Assembly: GCA_002404295.1 (NCBI GenBank)
Contig: DHJK01000101.1
Span: forward strand, 11,880-34,606
Length of the DNA: 22,727 bases
From: Legionellales bacterium UBA4722
GTDB taxonomy: Bacteria > Pseudomonadota > Gammaproteobacteria > DSM-16500
Direction of reading: 5' to 3'
The notes under the pieces were generated by a model, which was not told the origin of the DNA, searched no databases, and was given only the letters and a program-made list of their open reading frames with translations. The position numbers and the translations under genes are program-made. Below, piece after piece: positions 22,630 to 22,727 of the stretch. The first letter of the stretch is position 1; the number at the start of each line of letters is the position of its first letter.

Positions 22630-22695
22630 TTGCCTCTAACTTTATCTTTGCTTGGTAATTCAATGTTTATTGTGCTTCTTTATCTCTAGAGGCAA
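22630..22695. repeat. Short spaced inverted repeat upstream of the Ser-rich orphan
   Basis: TTGCCTCTA (22630-22638) and TAGAGGCAA (22687-22695) are exact complements, 48 bases apart. The arms lie in the 5' region of the minus-strand orphan gene and could be an operator pair or chance. Confidence 0.3.
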
Positions 22696-22707
22696 TTACG
22701 GAATAGG

Positions 22708-22725
22708 TTCCCGCCTTCGCGGGAA
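22708..22725. repeat. Hairpin repeat at the window end
   Basis: TTCCCGC (22708-22714) pairs exactly with GCGGGAA (22719-22725) around the loop CTTC. The TTCCCGCCTTCGCGGGAA core is a widespread intergenic palindrome in Proteobacteria; here the element may continue past the window end. Confidence 0.6.
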
Positions 22726-22727
22726 TG

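Overview
The window looks like chromosomal DNA of an AT-rich gammaproteobacterium, most likely a host-associated or intracellular one of the Legionellales type (Coxiella/Rickettsiella/Aquicella-like). This rests on three things: the gene content (secA with mutT behind it and a divergent dciA; mrdA-mrdB-mltB-rlpA), an enormous lineage-specific protein with no recognisable enzymatic domain, and several intergenic palindromic repeats of the kind that accumulate in such genomes. The taxonomic call is an inference. No rRNA, tRNA, integrase, transposase or CRISPR array was seen.

Layout. 24-686 (minus): SAM-dependent O-methyltransferase, whose stop codon abuts one half of a hairpin repeat at the window edge. 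751-2394 (plus): lemA and an HtpX-like membrane metalloprotease, a common pair. 2495-9862 (plus): a single gene for a 2455-residue protein that occupies a third of the window. It is built from two diverged copies of a roughly 900-1165-residue, mostly helical unit followed by a unique C-terminal region of about 380 residues. 9863-10275: a gene-free spacer holding an exceptionally large palindrome (64-bp inner arms, 63/64 complementary, plus outer arms), then a good promoter. 10276-15742 (plus): a PagL-like outer-membrane protein followed by the peptidoglycan elongation/remodelling cluster mrdA (PBP2), mrdB (RodA), mltB and rlpA, with overlapping or tightly spaced genes. 15772-15818: a perfect 21-bp stem-loop. 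15876-17234 (plus): rseP, away from its usual dxr-bamA neighbours. 17242-17697 (minus): a small basic orphan. 17868-21003 (minus): secA and mutT, overlapping. 21004-21317: divergent spacer with an inverted-repeat element. 21318-21761 (plus): dciA, probably translated from a leaderless message. 21785-21879: a 79-bp MITE-like palindrome flanked by an 8-bp direct repeat. 21880-22524 (minus): a Ser-rich orphan. The window closes with another hairpin repeat.

How the genes work together. Most of the window is cell-envelope biology. RodA polymerises glycan strands and PBP2 crosslinks them during elongation, while MltB and RlpA cut strands. SecA exports the precursors of the periplasmic and outer-membrane proteins, HtpX and RseP police the inner membrane, and the PagL-like protein may edit lipid A. 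DciA loads the replicative helicase and MutT cleans the nucleotide pool. The giant protein and the two orphans are the only parts with no known role. The giant is the best candidate for something undescribed, and a secreted effector is a plausible but unproven guess.
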